A stretch of 64,000 nucleotides of DNA from Methylorubrum rhodesianum (GCF_014199985.1 NZ_JACHOS010000002.1:124001-188000), one strand, 5' to 3'; positions 28,428 to 37,367 are shown, counted from the stretch's first letter. Numbers and translations: made by a program. The notes: generated by a model not told the origin, from the letters alone.

Positions 28428-29186
28428 ATGCGCCCTGCCGCCGAATCGGCCGCTCCGACTCATGCCCCGGTCCGCCCGGCCGAACTGTTCGACCTGCGCT
28501 TCCGCGCTCTCGTCCCGGAGGCGGATTGGGCGCGGCTGCCGCCGGCGGTGCGGCGGCGCTTCACCAAGCGCCTCGGCGTGGGCGAGAGCGCGGTCTATGC
28601 CGGGCGGGTGGTCGAGACCGATCTCACCGCTCTCGGCTGGATGCTGGCACAGGGCCTGCGCCTCGTCGGTGCGCCGCTGCCCACCGCCCGCATCGCCAAC
28701 GTGCCGAGCGTGGTCGCCGTCACCCAGGACGGCGCCGGCAGCGGTCAGATCTGGACGCGTCTCTACGCCCGCGGTTCCGGATTCCCACAGGCGATCCACT
28801 CGGCCAAGCGCTTCCAGGGTCCGACCGGGCTGGAGGAGCGTGTCGGCGCCGGGCTCGGAATGAGCCTGCGGGTTCTGGTGGAGGATCGGGCGCTCGTCTT
28901 CCGCAGTGAGCGCTACTTCATCGACCTGCCGGGCTTCCGACTGATGCTGCCGCGCTGGCTCACGCCGGGGATCCTGACCGTCAGCCACTGCGCGACCGGC
29001 ACCCGCAGCTTCCGCTTCGTGCTGGAAATCCGCCATGCATGGCTCGGCCTCCTGCTGCGCCAGGAGCGGAATTCGTCGATCAGGTCGAGGCGCGCGACGA
29101 CGTCACGGTCCCGATGCCGTGAGCCTCAGCCCGCGAGGCGGGCCCCGGTCGGACGATCGACGCCCCAGATCTTCTCGAGGTTGTAG
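28428..29186 (+). CDS. DUF4166 protein with apparent 3' frameshift
   Basis: A 252-aa frame beginning MRPAAESAA with a strong AAGGAGG ribosome-binding site. Its body (residues about 20-215) resembles the DUF4166 domain: ELFDLRFRALVPEADWARLP, YAGRVVE, RLYARGSGFPQAIHSAKRF, FIDLPGFRLMLPRWLTPG. After LLLRQE, at about 29066, the frame turns into Arg/Ser-rich sequence with poor codon use and overlaps rsfS tail-to-tail. In the next frame the natural continuation is AEFVDQVEARDDVTVPMP with a stop at 29120-29122, just short of rsfS. One missing G in a GAG-GCG context would explain it. It may be a real mutation, a sequencing error, or programmed. The function of DUF4166 is unknown. Confidence 0.75.
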   Translation: MRPAAESAAPTHAPVRPAELFDLRFRALVPEADWARLPPAVRRRFTKRLGVGESAVYAGRVVETDLTALGWMLAQGLRLVGAPLPTARIANVPSVVAVTQDGAGSGQIWTRLYARGSGFPQAIHSAKRFQGPTGLEERVGAGLGMSLRVLVEDRALVFRSERYFIDLPGFRLMLPRWLTPGILTVSHCATGTRSFRFVLEIRHAWLGLLLRQERNSSIRSRRATTSRSRCREPQPARRAPVGRSTPQIFSRL

Positions 29187-29428
29187 AACCCGCGCACCTC
29201 GGGCCGGAAGATGTGGACGAGGATGTCGCCTGCATCGATCAGCACCCAGTCGCAGGCGGGCAAGCCCTCGACGCGGGCATTGCCGAATCCCTTCGCCTTC
29301 ATCTCCTGGATGATCTTGTCGGCGATCGAGCCGACATGGCGCTGGGAGCGGCCGGATGCGATGATCATCGTGTCGGCGAGCGACGTCTTGCCCGCGAGGT
29401 CGATCTCGACGGTTTCCTCGGCCTTCAT
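29126..29428 (-). CDS. rsfS: Ribosome silencing factor RsfS
   Basis: An Iojap/RsfS protein that binds ribosomal protein uL14 and blocks subunit joining in starved cells. Conserved elements: DLAGKTSLADTMIIASGRSQ, RHVGSIADKI, ACDWVLIDAGDILVHIF and the C-terminal RGFYNLEKIWG. The first ATG, at 29428, gives 100 aa but removes the family's first helix. The same frame continues upstream without a stop to about 29594 and encodes a fitting helix (SSDALKALALGCLDE), yet has no ATG, GTG or TTG. A CTG start (29524 or 29461) is therefore likely. It is last in the proB-proA-nadD-rsfS run. Confidence 0.88.
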   Translation of the reverse strand: MKAEETVEIDLAGKTSLADTMIIASGRSQRHVGSIADKIIQEMKAKGFGNARVEGLPACDWVLIDAGDILVHIFRPEVRGFYNLEKIWGVDRPTGARLAG

Positions 29429-29614
29429 CTCGTCGAGGCATCCGAGGGCCAGGGCCTTCAGGGCGTCGGAGGAGGCGGTCTCGGTGTCGGAGCCGGCGGC
29501 TCCCGGCTGAAGGTGTGCGGACAGGGTCTCGGTTCCCGGCGATCGGATTGTGGCGACGCCGCCACGGGCTGAAATTGGCGGCTTTCGTCCCGCTTTTCAA
29601 GCGGGCGGAACGCC

Positions 29615-30226
29615 CTACGCCCCTGTCCGCAGCGCCGTCGAGGACAGATCGGAGCGCGGGCCGTGCAGGAAGGCCCAGGCGGGCGGGTGACGGCCGGCGA
29701 GAGTCACCGCCTCGGCCTCCGGGATCCGCGCCGCCGCGAAAGCCTGCGCCGCCGGCGCCGATGGGGCCTTCAGGGTGTGGCCCGGCCGGTCGATCACCGC
29801 GACCGGCATCAGCGACAGGATCTCCTCGAAGCGGCGCCAGCGGTGGAGAGAGCCGAGGGAATCCGCCCCCATGATCCATACGAAGCGGAGGGCCGGCCGG
29901 CGGCGGACGAGCCAGCGCAGGGTGTCGACGGTGTAGCGGCTGCCGATCCCCGCTTCGAAGCCGGTGACGGCGATCCGCGGGTCGGCGGCGAGCGCCCGCG
30001 CGCGTGCCACGCGCTCCTCCAGCGGCGCGAGCAGGCCGCGGTCTTTCAGCGGGTTTCCGGGTGTGACGAGCCACCAGACACGGTCGAGCCGCAGCCGCCT
30101 CAGCGCGGTGCGGCTGACATGCAGGTGTCCCGCATGCGCCGGATTGAACGAGCCGCCGTAGAGGCCGATCCGCAGGCCGGGTGCGGCCGGCGGGAGTCCG
30201 TTTGCGCGCAGAGGAGCCGCCGTCAG
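29615..30226 (-). CDS. nadD: Nicotinate-nucleotide adenylyltransferase
   Basis: This enzyme adenylates nicotinate mononucleotide in NAD synthesis. The essential nucleotidyltransferase motif GLYGGSFNPAHAGHLHVS is encoded at about 30118-30166, well upstream of the first ATG in frame (30010), so that ATG cannot be the start. VWWLVTPGNPLKDRGLL, VWIMGADSLGSLHRW and the C-terminal SSTALR also fit the family. No ATG, GTG or TTG precedes the motif before the upstream in-frame stop at 30278. The coordinates use a CTG at 30226, 4 nt after the proA stop, giving 203 aa, a normal NadD length. CTG codons at 30211 or 30175 are alternatives. Confidence 0.9.
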   Translation of the reverse strand: MTAAPLRANGLPPAAPGLRIGLYGGSFNPAHAGHLHVSRTALRRLRLDRVWWLVTPGNPLKDRGLLAPLEERVARARALAADPRIAVTGFEAGIGSRYTVDTLRWLVRRRPALRFVWIMGADSLGSLHRWRRFEEILSLMPVAVIDRPGHTLKAPSAPAAQAFAAARIPEAEAVTLAGRHPPAWAFLHGPRSDLSSTALRTGA

Positions 30227-30230
30227 CGCG

Positions 30231-31529
30231 TCACGGCCGCGTCTGACCGCTGCCGTGAACCCGGTACTTGAAGGTGGTCAGTTGCTCGACGCCGACCGGC
30301 CCGCGGGCATGCATCCGGCCGGTGGCGATGCCGATCTCGGCGCCGAAGCCGAACTCGCCGCCGTCGGCGAACTGCGTCGAGGCGTTATGGGTCACGATCG
30401 CCGAATCGACCTCGTTGAGGAAGCGCGCGGCGGCCTCGGTGTCGTCGGTGATGATCGCGTCGGTGTGGTGAGAGCCGTTGGCCTCGATATGGGCGATGGC
30501 CGCGTCGAGCCCGTCGACCACCTTCGCCGAGATGATCGCGTCGAGATACTCGGTGCGCCAATCCGCCTCGTCGGCCGGCGTCACCCGCGGATCGACCCTT
30601 TGCGTCTCCGCGTCGCCGCGCACGGCGCAGCCGGATTCGAGCAGCGCCTCGACCAGCGGCTTGAGGTGGGTTTTGGCCACCGCCGCATCGACCAGCAGCG
30701 TCTCGGCGGCGCCGCAGATGCCGGTCCGGCGCATCTTGCTGTTGAGGAGCACCGTACGGGCCATGCCGAGATCGGCGCCCTCGGCCACGTAGACGTGGCA
30801 GATGCCGTCGAGATGGGCGAAGACCGGCACCTTGGCCTCGTCCTGGACGCGCTCCACGAGGCTGCGCCCGCCGCGGGGCACGATCACGTCGACGCAGCCG
30901 CCGAGGCCCGTGAGCATCAGACCGACCGCCGCCCGGTCGCGGGTCGGCACGAGCTGGATCGCGTCCGCCGGAAGTCCGGTGCGGGCCAATCCCTCGCTCA
31001 TCGCCGCGGCGATGGCGGTCGCGGTGCGGTGCGAATCCGAGCCCGCGCGCAGGATCGCGGCGTTGCCGGCCTTGAGGCAGAGCGCCCCGGCATCGGCCGT
31101 CACGTTGGGGCGGCTCTCGAAGATGACGCCGACGACGCCGAGCGGGACGGAGATGCGCTCGATCAGGAGGCCGTTCGGCCGCTCGAAGGCGGCGAGCTGG
31201 CGCCCGACCGGATCGGGCAGGCCGGCCACCTTCTCCACCGCCTCGGCGATGGCCGCGACGCGGCCCTCGTCCAGCGTCAGCCGGTCGATGATCGCCTTGG
31301 TCTGGCCCGCAGCCTGCGCGGCCGAGACGTCCCGCGCGTTCTCGCGCAGGATCGCCGGGGCGCTGGTGCGGATCTGCTCGGCAATGGCGCGCAGCGCCAG
31401 ATCCTTGGTCTGGGCCGGGGCGAGCGCCATCGCCCGGCCGGCGGCGCGCGCGCGCCGGCCGATCCCGGCCATCAGCGCATCGAGGTCGTCGGCGTCCGCA
31501 AAATCGGACTTGAGATTCAGGACAGGCAC
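30231..31529 (-). CDS. proA: Gamma-glutamyl phosphate reductase
   Basis: A 432-aa NADPH-dependent reductase making glutamate-5-semialdehyde, the second proline-biosynthesis step. Aldehyde-dehydrogenase-like motifs are present: [49 protein letters not shown] and the catalytic Cys in [17 protein letters not shown]. The GTG at 31529 with GGGAAC upstream gives a normal length; the frame is open to 31631 but the extra residues ([12 protein letters not shown]) are not family-like. proB lies 140 bp upstream with a 12-bp palindrome between. Confidence 0.96.
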   Translation of the reverse strand: MPVLNLKSDFADADDLDALMAGIGRRARAAGRAMALAPAQTKDLALRAIAEQIRTSAPAILRENARDVSAAQAAGQTKAIIDRLTLDEGRVAAIAEAVEKVAGLPDPVGRQLAAFERPNGLLIERISVPLGVVGVIFESRPNVTADAGALCLKAGNAAILRAGSDSHRTATAIAAAMSEGLARTGLPADAIQLVPTRDRAAVGLMLTGLGGCVDVIVPRGGRSLVERVQDEAKVPVFAHLDGICHVYVAEGADLGMARTVLLNSKMRRTGICGAAETLLVDAAVAKTHLKPLVEALLESGCAVRGDAETQRVDPRVTPADEADWRTEYLDAIISAKVVDGLDAAIAHIEANGSHHTDAIITDDTEAAARFLNEVDSAIVTHNASTQFADGGEFGFGAEIGIATGRMHARGPVGVEQLTTFKYRVHGSGQTRP

Positions 31530-31579
31530 GTTCCCGCTTCCCGTCTGGCGCCGATCACGCGGCGCGATTGAGCATTTGA

Positions 31580-31591
31580 GTGCATATGCAC
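31580..31591. promoter_or_regulatory. 12-bp palindrome between proB and proA
   Basis: GTGCATATGCAC is a perfect palindrome about 51 nt before the proA GTG start, in a locally AT-richer stretch. It may mark an internal promoter or operator; chance cannot be excluded at this length. Confidence 0.35.
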
Positions 31592-31669
31592 CTTCCCGCA
31601 CCCGTTTGCACATCGCCTTCGGGTTGAACAAGCGTCGATGTTAACTTGCCCGACCGGATCGGGCTGCCT

Positions 31670-32803
31670 TCAGGTTCCGATCATCGCGAGATCGTCGCGA
31701 TGGATCATCTCCGTGCGACCGGCCTGGACCGAGGCGGCGGCGATCTCGCGGCTGGAGCGGCCGATGATCGCAGCGGCGTCGGCGCTGTCGTAGGCGACCA
31801 GTCCCCGGCCGAGGATGCGCCCCTCGGGTCCGCGGATCAGGACAGTGTCGCCCTTGGCGAAGCTGCCCTCGATGGCAACGACGCCCACCGGCAGCAGGCT
31901 TGCCCCACCCTGAAGAGCGCGGGCGGCGCCGGCATCGACGACGAGGGTGCCGGAGGCCTCCAGCGAGCCGGCGATCCAGGTCTTGCGCGCGGCGGTCGGG
32001 GTCGAGCCCGACAGGAACCACGTGCAGCGCCCGCCCTCGCGCACGACCCGCAGGGGGTTCTTTCCGCGGCCGTCGGCGATGACCATGTGGGTGCCGCCGC
32101 TCGCGGCGATCTTGGCGGCCTCGACCTTGGTGCGCATGCCGCCGCGGGACAGTTCCGAGGCCGGACCGCCCGCCATCGCCTCGATCTCCGGGGTCACCCG
32201 CTCGATCACCGGCAGGTGACGGGCCTGCGGATCGCTGTGCGGCGGAGCGGTATAGAGGCCGTCGATGTCGGAGAACAGCACCAGCACGTCGGCGCCGATC
32301 ATCGTGGCGACCCGCGCCGCCAGCCGGTCGTTGTCGCCGTAGCGGATCTCGGCGGTGGCGACCGTGTCGTTCTCGTTGACCACCGGCACCGCCCGCACCT
32401 CCAGCAGCTTCTGTACGGTGGCGCGGGCGTTGAGGTAGCGGCGGCGCTCCTCCGTGTCCTTCGGCGTCACCAGCACCTGACCCGCGACGATGTCGTGGTG
32501 TCCGAGCGCCTCCGTCCAGTACCGGGCGAGCGCGATCTGTCCGACGGCTGCCGAGGCCTGGCTCTCTTCCAGGCGCAACGCGCCGGGGGGAAGGCCCAGC
32601 ACCGTGCGCCCGAGGGCGACCGCGCCGGAGGACACGACCACCACATCGACGCCGCGGCCGTGCAGGTCGGCGATATCCTCCGCGAGCGCGGCGAGCCAGG
32701 CGTGGCGGAGACGTCCGCGGGCACGATCGACGAGGAGGGCCGAGCCCACCTTCACGACGACGCGGCGGAAATCTTCGAGAGCGGGAGGATGGACTTGGGT
32801 CAT
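31670..32803 (-). CDS. proB: Glutamate 5-kinase
   Basis: A 377-aa enzyme phosphorylating glutamate, the first and feedback-regulated step of proline synthesis. The amino-acid-kinase domain carries [50 protein letters not shown] and [15 protein letters not shown]. The C-terminal PUA domain (about 280-370) is also present ([20 protein letters not shown]). The ATG at 32803 matches the usual N-terminus a few residues before the kinase core, so the much longer upstream frame is a shadow. Upstream is a 400-bp region divergent to a receiver gene, not the obgE often seen here. Confidence 0.96.
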   Translation of the reverse strand: MTQVHPPALEDFRRVVVKVGSALLVDRARGRLRHAWLAALAEDIADLHGRGVDVVVVSSGAVALGRTVLGLPPGALRLEESQASAAVGQIALARYWTEALGHHDIVAGQVLVTPKDTEERRRYLNARATVQKLLEVRAVPVVNENDTVATAEIRYGDNDRLAARVATMIGADVLVLFSDIDGLYTAPPHSDPQARHLPVIERVTPEIEAMAGGPASELSRGGMRTKVEAAKIAASGGTHMVIADGRGKNPLRVVREGGRCTWFLSGSTPTAARKTWIAGSLEASGTLVVDAGAARALQGGASLLPVGVVAIEGSFAKGDTVLIRGPEGRILGRGLVAYDSADAAAIIGRSSREIAAASVQAGRTEMIHRDDLAMIGT

Positions 32804-33206
32804 GCAACAGTCGTGACGAGGGCGCAGCGGGCGCGCGGCACGGCGTCCGCTCGATCGAGGCGGAGACCGGATCGGCGAGCTCGCGCGGCGCTTGAGCGAG
32901 GCCCGGATCCGCCATCCCGAGGGGATCGACCGGATCCGGTGTGGACCCGCTTCCTGTGCATCAACCGCCGGGCCTTGGCCAGATCCCACGATGCGCCCGA
33001 GTCCCACGACGCGCGCGAGGCCCCGCCCCGATGCGGACACATGCAGTTTTTGCGTGCAATCTTCGCGTGTATGTCTCGCAATCCGATCGTGCGTCAAGTA
33101 CGACGGACTCGATCGTATCTCGGACAATTGTTTGGCGCGGCCCGACCATCGCGCGCAGGCAGGAGCGGCTCGCGCTGCGGAGATCCGGATTCCGGAGCGT
33201 GCCACC
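32804..33206. other. Divergent intergenic region, no gene recognised
   Basis: These 403 bp separate proB from the divergent receiver gene. They hold no supported gene. The right half is AT-richer (around 33040-33130) and probably contains promoters. A near-repeat, TCCCACGATGCGC at 32984 and TCCCACGACGCGC at 33002, lies in the middle. Confidence 0.5.
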
Positions 33207-33581
33207 TTGTCGGACAGAGTCCTCTCCGGACGCAGCATCCTGATCGCCGAGGACGATTACTTCTGGGCCGACGAGCTTCTTCGCGGCGTGCGGGGTGCCG
33301 GAGCGATCGTCCTCGGCCCCGTCGCGACCGTCGGGGCCGCTCTGACACTCGTCGAGTCGGCGGCTGTCTTGGACAGCGCGATCCTCAACATCAATCTCCG
33401 GGGCGAGCGCGCTTACGCCGTTGCCGATCGACTGATCGAACGGGCCGTGCCCGTCTTGATCGTGACCGGATACGACGAAGCCGCACTTCCCGTCCGATAC
33501 GCGGGCGTGCGGCGGCTCGAGAAGCCGGTCGGCATCGAGGCCGTGCTGAGGGCGATGCGCTCGCTTCTGCCCCCCTCGTGA
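33207..33581 (+). CDS. Single-domain response regulator with Asn at the phosphoacceptor site
   Basis: A 124-aa receiver domain without an output domain. The acidic pair near the start is kept ([15 protein letters not shown]), as are the switch Thr (VLIVTGYDE) and the conserved Lys (RRLEKPVG). The strand that normally ends in the phosphoacceptor Asp reads [12 protein letters not shown], where relatives have LD-V/I-NL, so the Asp is replaced by Asn (codon AAC). Phosphorylation at the usual site should be impossible; it may be a constitutive or phosphorylation-independent adaptor. The start is probably TTG at 33207, with GGAG 10 nt upstream. Confidence 0.8.
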   Translation: MSDRVLSGRSILIAEDDYFWADELLRGVRGAGAIVLGPVATVGAALTLVESAAVLDSAILNINLRGERAYAVADRLIERAVPVLIVTGYDEAALPVRYAGVRRLEKPVGIEAVLRAMRSLLPPS

Positions 33582-33616
33582 CCGGTGTCGAGCGTTGAGG
33601 GCGAGGGGCCCCCCGA

Positions 33617-34321
33617 TCAGTTCATCTCGCGCAGGAGACGCTCCGCGACGACTTTGACCGGTTGACGGCGGCCGATCAGCACCGCGAACCGCGACTGCTC
33701 CGGATCCGCCTCCACATGGGTGCGGGCCCAGGCGACGAGAAACTTGAGATACTCGGCCCCGAGCAGGCGCGTGACCGCCGGATCCGCCCACCATCGTCCG
33801 ACATCGAGGCCGTCGGCGACGACCGGATAGGGGATCAGCGTCTCGCCGTCCCGAAGGGCGTGCCGCAGCTCCACGAGCGTGCGGGGCATGTGGTAGCTCG
33901 ACGTCACGACCGCGACGGTCTCGAACCGGTGGCGCCGCATCCAGCGCCGGGTCTCGATGGCGTTGCCGATGGTGTTGCGCGCCCGATAATCGAGATCGAC
34001 GCAGCAGGTGATCCACTGCTCCTGGGCCGGGTTGAGGCGGACGATCTCGTCGCGGGTCGTGCGCTCGTTGACCCCGGAGATCAGGAGCCGCCGGCCGTGT
34101 CCGGCCGCGAGCAGGTCGATGGCGTCGCCGACCCGCTGCGAGCCGCCGGTCATGGCGACGATGCCGTCGACGCCGGCCAGACTCGGCCGCTCGGCCTGCT
34201 CGACCTCCGCGACGAAGGCGAGGAAGCCGCCTGCCAGCGCCATCAGGCCGAGAGCGGCGAGGCCGACGACGACCTGGAAGAGACGCAGGCCGCGAGAAGG
34301 ACGCGCGCGTTCGTCAGTCAT
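33617..34321 (-). CDS. YdcF family (DUF218) membrane-anchored protein
   Basis: A 234-aa protein. One N-terminal membrane helix (LFQVVVGLAALGLMALAGGF, residues about 13-32) precedes a DUF218 domain with the characteristic VDGIVAMTGGSQRVGDAIDL, RRLLISGVNE, ARNTIGNAIETRRW and VAVVTSSYHMPRTLVELRHA motifs. YdcF/SanA/ElyC proteins act at the envelope, and some are needed for peptidoglycan-precursor or vancomycin-barrier functions, but none is enzymatically resolved. The start at 34321 was chosen as the last ATG before the membrane helix. It lies downstream of ftsX on the same strand, 238 bp away. Confidence 0.88.
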   Translation of the reverse strand: MTDERARPSRGLRLFQVVVGLAALGLMALAGGFLAFVAEVEQAERPSLAGVDGIVAMTGGSQRVGDAIDLLAAGHGRRLLISGVNERTTRDEIVRLNPAQEQWITCCVDLDYRARNTIGNAIETRRWMRRHRFETVAVVTSSYHMPRTLVELRHALRDGETLIPYPVVADGLDVGRWWADPAVTRLLGAEYLKFLVAWARTHVEADPEQSRFAVLIGRRQPVKVVAERLLREMN

Positions 34322-34559
34322 CCGCGCGGGAAAGGTCTGCGTCGTTCCACGATCCGACAGCGTGGCCCAGGGCCATCCGAGCGCCTCGCATGCGGGATCG
34401 CAGGAGGAGCGGATGGGGAGCCGGCCCGGGCCGGCCGCCTGTCGGCGTGGCGCTCGCGGAAACATCTCGGACGGAACAAGGGCTCATGACGGTGTCGTAG
34501 CCGGGACTCTCGGTTCCGAATGGTTGTCGAAAGGTTAACAGGTTCACGCAACCGGAAGC

Positions 34560-35540
34560 CTAGCGGAGGAAGCGGCGCACCGTGAACCGCGATACGGCTG
34601 CAGTGACGAGGGAGGCGATCACGCCGATCAGCACGATGATCGCGTAGCCCTGCCAGCCGATCTGAAACGTGCCGAACAGCGCCTCGATCTCCTCGCCCGC
34701 CGGCCCCGAGCGCCACATCCGGGCCAGGAGCCCGGCGAGCGCGCAGGTCAGCAACGCGGCGCCCGCGCCGAGCACCCCTCCCCTCAAGCCCAGGCGGAAG
34801 AAGCGGCTCTGAAATGCCTTGGCGATGTAGTCGTCGTCGGCGCCGACGAAGTGCAGCACCTCCACCACCTCCCGGTTGCCCGCCATGGCGCCGCGGGTCG
34901 CGAAGACCACGGCGAGACCGGTGGCGAACAGCACCAGAAGGACGACGCCGATGCCGATGCCGGCGAAGGTGTTGGCCATGGTCGAGAGACGCTGGAGCCA
35001 CAGGGCATGGTCGTCGAGGCTCGCCACGCCCGGCAGCGCCGTGGTGAGCGCCGTGCGCAGGGCGGAGAGGTCGGCGTTGCGATCGCTCGCGAGCGTCAGC
35101 GCGATCAGGCGCGGCACCGGCAGATCCGACAGGTCGAGGCCGCTGCCGAGCCAGGGCTCGAGCAGCCGCTCGGACTCCGCCTTCGAGAAGATGCGCGCAC
35201 CGGCGATGCCGGGTGCGGCCCGCGCGAGGCTTTCCGCCTGCCGCACGTCCGCGTCGATGTCGCGCCCGGCGCTCGGACGGACCTGCACCGTCACCTCCTG
35301 TGCAACGCTGCCCTGCCACTGGCCGGCGCTGGAGACGGCGATCTCCGCCGCGCCGGCGCAGAGAGCGGCGAGGAAGGTGAGGATGGCGATGACCGCCGCC
35401 AGCGCCCGGCTCGCAGCGGAGTCGGTCGGCACCAGCGGCGCGTTGCGGCGCAGATTGGCCGGGAGCGTCGGCTCGGAAGGCGCGGCCGCCGTCCGGCCCG
35501 GGCCCGCGTCGCTGCGGGCGGGAGCATGCACCTCGCTCAT
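34560..35540 (-). CDS. ftsX: Cell division protein FtsX
   Basis: A 326-aa four-helix membrane protein of the FtsEX complex, which activates septal peptidoglycan hydrolases. The first helix (about 46-66) is followed by an extracytoplasmic domain (about 70-185), and three C-terminal helices (about 190-215, 245-270 and 290-315) carry the FtsX/MacB-like permease pattern (GNREVVEVLHFVGADDDYIA). Its ATG overlaps the ftsE TGA by 4 nt (ATGA). The N-terminal 45 residues are Ala/Pro-rich and cytoplasmic, as often in alphaproteobacteria. Confidence 0.93.
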   Translation of the reverse strand: MSEVHAPARSDAGPGRTAAAPSEPTLPANLRRNAPLVPTDSAASRALAAVIAILTFLAALCAGAAEIAVSSAGQWQGSVAQEVTVQVRPSAGRDIDADVRQAESLARAAPGIAGARIFSKAESERLLEPWLGSGLDLSDLPVPRLIALTLASDRNADLSALRTALTTALPGVASLDDHALWLQRLSTMANTFAGIGIGVVLLVLFATGLAVVFATRGAMAGNREVVEVLHFVGADDDYIAKAFQSRFFRLGLRGGVLGAGAALLTCALAGLLARMWRSGPAGEEIEALFGTFQIGWQGYAIIVLIGVIASLVTAAVSRFTVRRFLR

Positions 35541-36238
35541 GGCCCCTCCACCCGCAGGCGGCCCTCGGCCAGCACCATGCGTCGCGCCTCGACGAGATCC
35601 ATCAATCCGTAATCGTGGGTGGCGATCACCACCGAGGTGCCGAGCCGGTTCAACTCCATGAACAGCCGCAGCAGACGCCGGGCGAGGCTCGGATCGACGT
35701 TGCCGGTCGGCTCGTCGGCCAGAAGCAGTTCCGGCCGCGCGATCAGTGCCCGTGCGATCGCCGCGCGCTGCTTCTCGCCGCCCGAGAGAAGCGGGGGCAG
35801 AACGTGCATGCGCTCACCCAACCCGACCCAGCGCAACAGCTCCACGACCTCCGCCCGGTAGCTCGCCTCAGCCCGCTCCTGGACTCTCAGGGGCAGCGCC
35901 ACGTTCTCGTAGGTCGTGAGATGATCGAGCAGGCGAAAATCCTGGAACACCACGCCCATGCGGCGGCGCAGGCCCGTGAGCGCGTCGTTCGAGATGCCGC
36001 TCACTTCCTTGCCGAAGATCGAGACGAGGCCGCGGGTCGGACGCACCGAGAGCAGGATCAGCCGCAACAGCGTGGTCTTGCCCGCTCCCGACGGCCCGGT
36101 CAGGAACTGGAACGAGTGCGGCGCGATCTCGAAGCTGACGTCCGACAGCACCTCCGGCCCGAGGCCGTAGCGCATTCCGACGCTCTCGAACCGGACGACG
36201 GGCTCCTCTGCGCCGGACAGGAGGCTGCCCGTTTTCAT
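35537..36238 (-). CDS. ftsE: Cell division ATP-binding protein FtsE
   Basis: A 233-aa ABC ATPase that powers FtsX conformational signalling at the septum. All motifs are intact: Walker A (TGPSGAGKTTLLRL), Q-loop (GVVFQDFRLLDHLT), signature (LLSGGEKQRAAIARAL), Walker B (LLLADEPTGNVD) and H-loop (TSVVIATHDYGLMD). The start at 36238 follows family length; the frame extends upstream without support. It is divergent from the zinc-ribbon protein at 36403, with 164 bp between starts. Confidence 0.95.
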   Translation of the reverse strand: MKTGSLLSGAEEPVVRFESVGMRYGLGPEVLSDVSFEIAPHSFQFLTGPSGAGKTTLLRLILLSVRPTRGLVSIFGKEVSGISNDALTGLRRRMGVVFQDFRLLDHLTTYENVALPLRVQERAEASYRAEVVELLRWVGLGERMHVLPPLLSGGEKQRAAIARALIARPELLLADEPTGNVDPSLARRLLRLFMELNRLGTSVVIATHDYGLMDLVEARRMVLAEGRLRVEGP

Positions 36239-36402
36239 CCCAGCCGACAAGGCCCGCTCACTCCACGCTCTCTGCCCGACACGGCATCCCTGTGCCGTAC
36301 GCGACTTCACGTCCGGTTAACCACACTCGGGGAGAACGTTTGTGTCCTTTTCGAGAGCGCGGCAACCCGCTGCCGGGACCTGACACCGACTCCGGCCCAT
36401 CC

Positions 36403-37158
36403 ATGCTGATCGTCTGCCCGGCCTGCGCCAGCGAGTATCGCATCGATGCCGAGCGCGTCGGAACCAGCGGACGTTCGGTGCGCTGCGCGGCCTGCCGCGA
36501 GACGTGGTTCATCTCGGCCGACGAGGTCGTCGCCGCCATGTTCGACGAAATGGCGTCGGACGATGAGCCCGCTCCGCCGCCGCCGGAACCCGCGCCCGCG
36601 GCCGAGCCGGACGCACCGGCCGCCGAAGCCGTACGGCGCCCGCGTCCGGCCGCCGCGAAGGGAGGGCGGGCCGGCAAGCCGCGGCGCAAGGCCGGGCGGT
36701 TTTCACCGGCCTTGGCCGCCTGCCTCATCCTCGCCGCCGCCCTGCCGCTCACGCTCCTCTTCCGTGCCGATGTCGTGCGGGCGATGCCGCAGACGGCCGG
36801 GCTGTTCGCCCGCATCGGCCTCCCGGTGAATCTGCGCGGCATCGATCTGACCGACGTCGCCGCTTTCCAGGTGCCGGCCGAAGGGAGCAACCCCGCGCGG
36901 CTCGTCGTAGAGGGAGATCTCGTCGCCGTCGCCCGGGAGCGCGTCGCCGTGCCGCCGATCGAGGTCGAGGTGCGCGACGCCGGAGGACAGCCGCTCTATC
37001 GCTGGAGCGTTCCCGGTCCGCGCTCCGCGCTGGAGCCTGGCGAGCGGGCGCGATTCACGGCGAGCCTCTCGGCGCCGCCCGAGAAGGGACGACAGATCGA
37101 GGTGCGTTTCGCGGACCGCCCCGCCGCCGCGGATACGGGAGCGGACGAGAAACGCTGA
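36403..37158 (+). CDS. MJ0042-type zinc-ribbon membrane protein
   Basis: A 251-aa protein. The N-terminus is an MJ0042 zinc finger with two CxxC pairs (LIVCPACASEYRIDAE and SVRCAACRETWFIS, residues about 4-37), as in many alphaproteobacterial proteins of unknown role. A Pro/Ala-rich linker, a basic patch (KPRRKAGRF), one membrane helix (ALAACLILAAALPLTLLF, about 104-121) and an exported beta-rich C-terminal domain (VVEGDLVAVARERVAVPPIE) follow. It therefore pairs a cytoplasmic zinc site with an extracytoplasmic domain. Its divergence from ftsEX is common in alphaproteobacteria and hints at an envelope or division link, which is inference. Confidence 0.85.
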   Translation: MLIVCPACASEYRIDAERVGTSGRSVRCAACRETWFISADEVVAAMFDEMASDDEPAPPPPEPAPAAEPDAPAAEAVRRPRPAAAKGGRAGKPRRKAGRFSPALAACLILAAALPLTLLFRADVVRAMPQTAGLFARIGLPVNLRGIDLTDVAAFQVPAEGSNPARLVVEGDLVAVARERVAVPPIEVEVRDAGGQPLYRWSVPGPRSALEPGERARFTASLSAPPEKGRQIEVRFADRPAAADTGADEKR

Positions 37159-37367
37159 GGTCGGATCGGGAGCCGCCGCTCGGCGGTGCGGTGCGGAGCC
37201 GCGAAACCCGTTTCGTCGGATCTGCCCTCCGGCGATCCATCAACGGGAGTTCCGCCTCCCCTCACCCGCAACGCTGGCGGCAGCGCCCGCACATGGTATG
37301 GTAGGCAGCGGGACGGTCGAGGGCGGCCCGCGCCGCTGAAAACATCCAGCACAACATCACGAGCCGC

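Noticed and set aside
32984..33014. Near-repeat TCCCACGA(T/C)GCGC
   Set aside because: Only two imperfect copies at an 18-bp period. This is too little to call a repeat element.
33572..33608. Hairpin CCCCTCG/CGAGGGG between the receiver gene and ydcF-like gene
   Set aside because: The loop is 23 nt and the stem short, with no T-run. Chance pairing in GC-rich DNA is likely.
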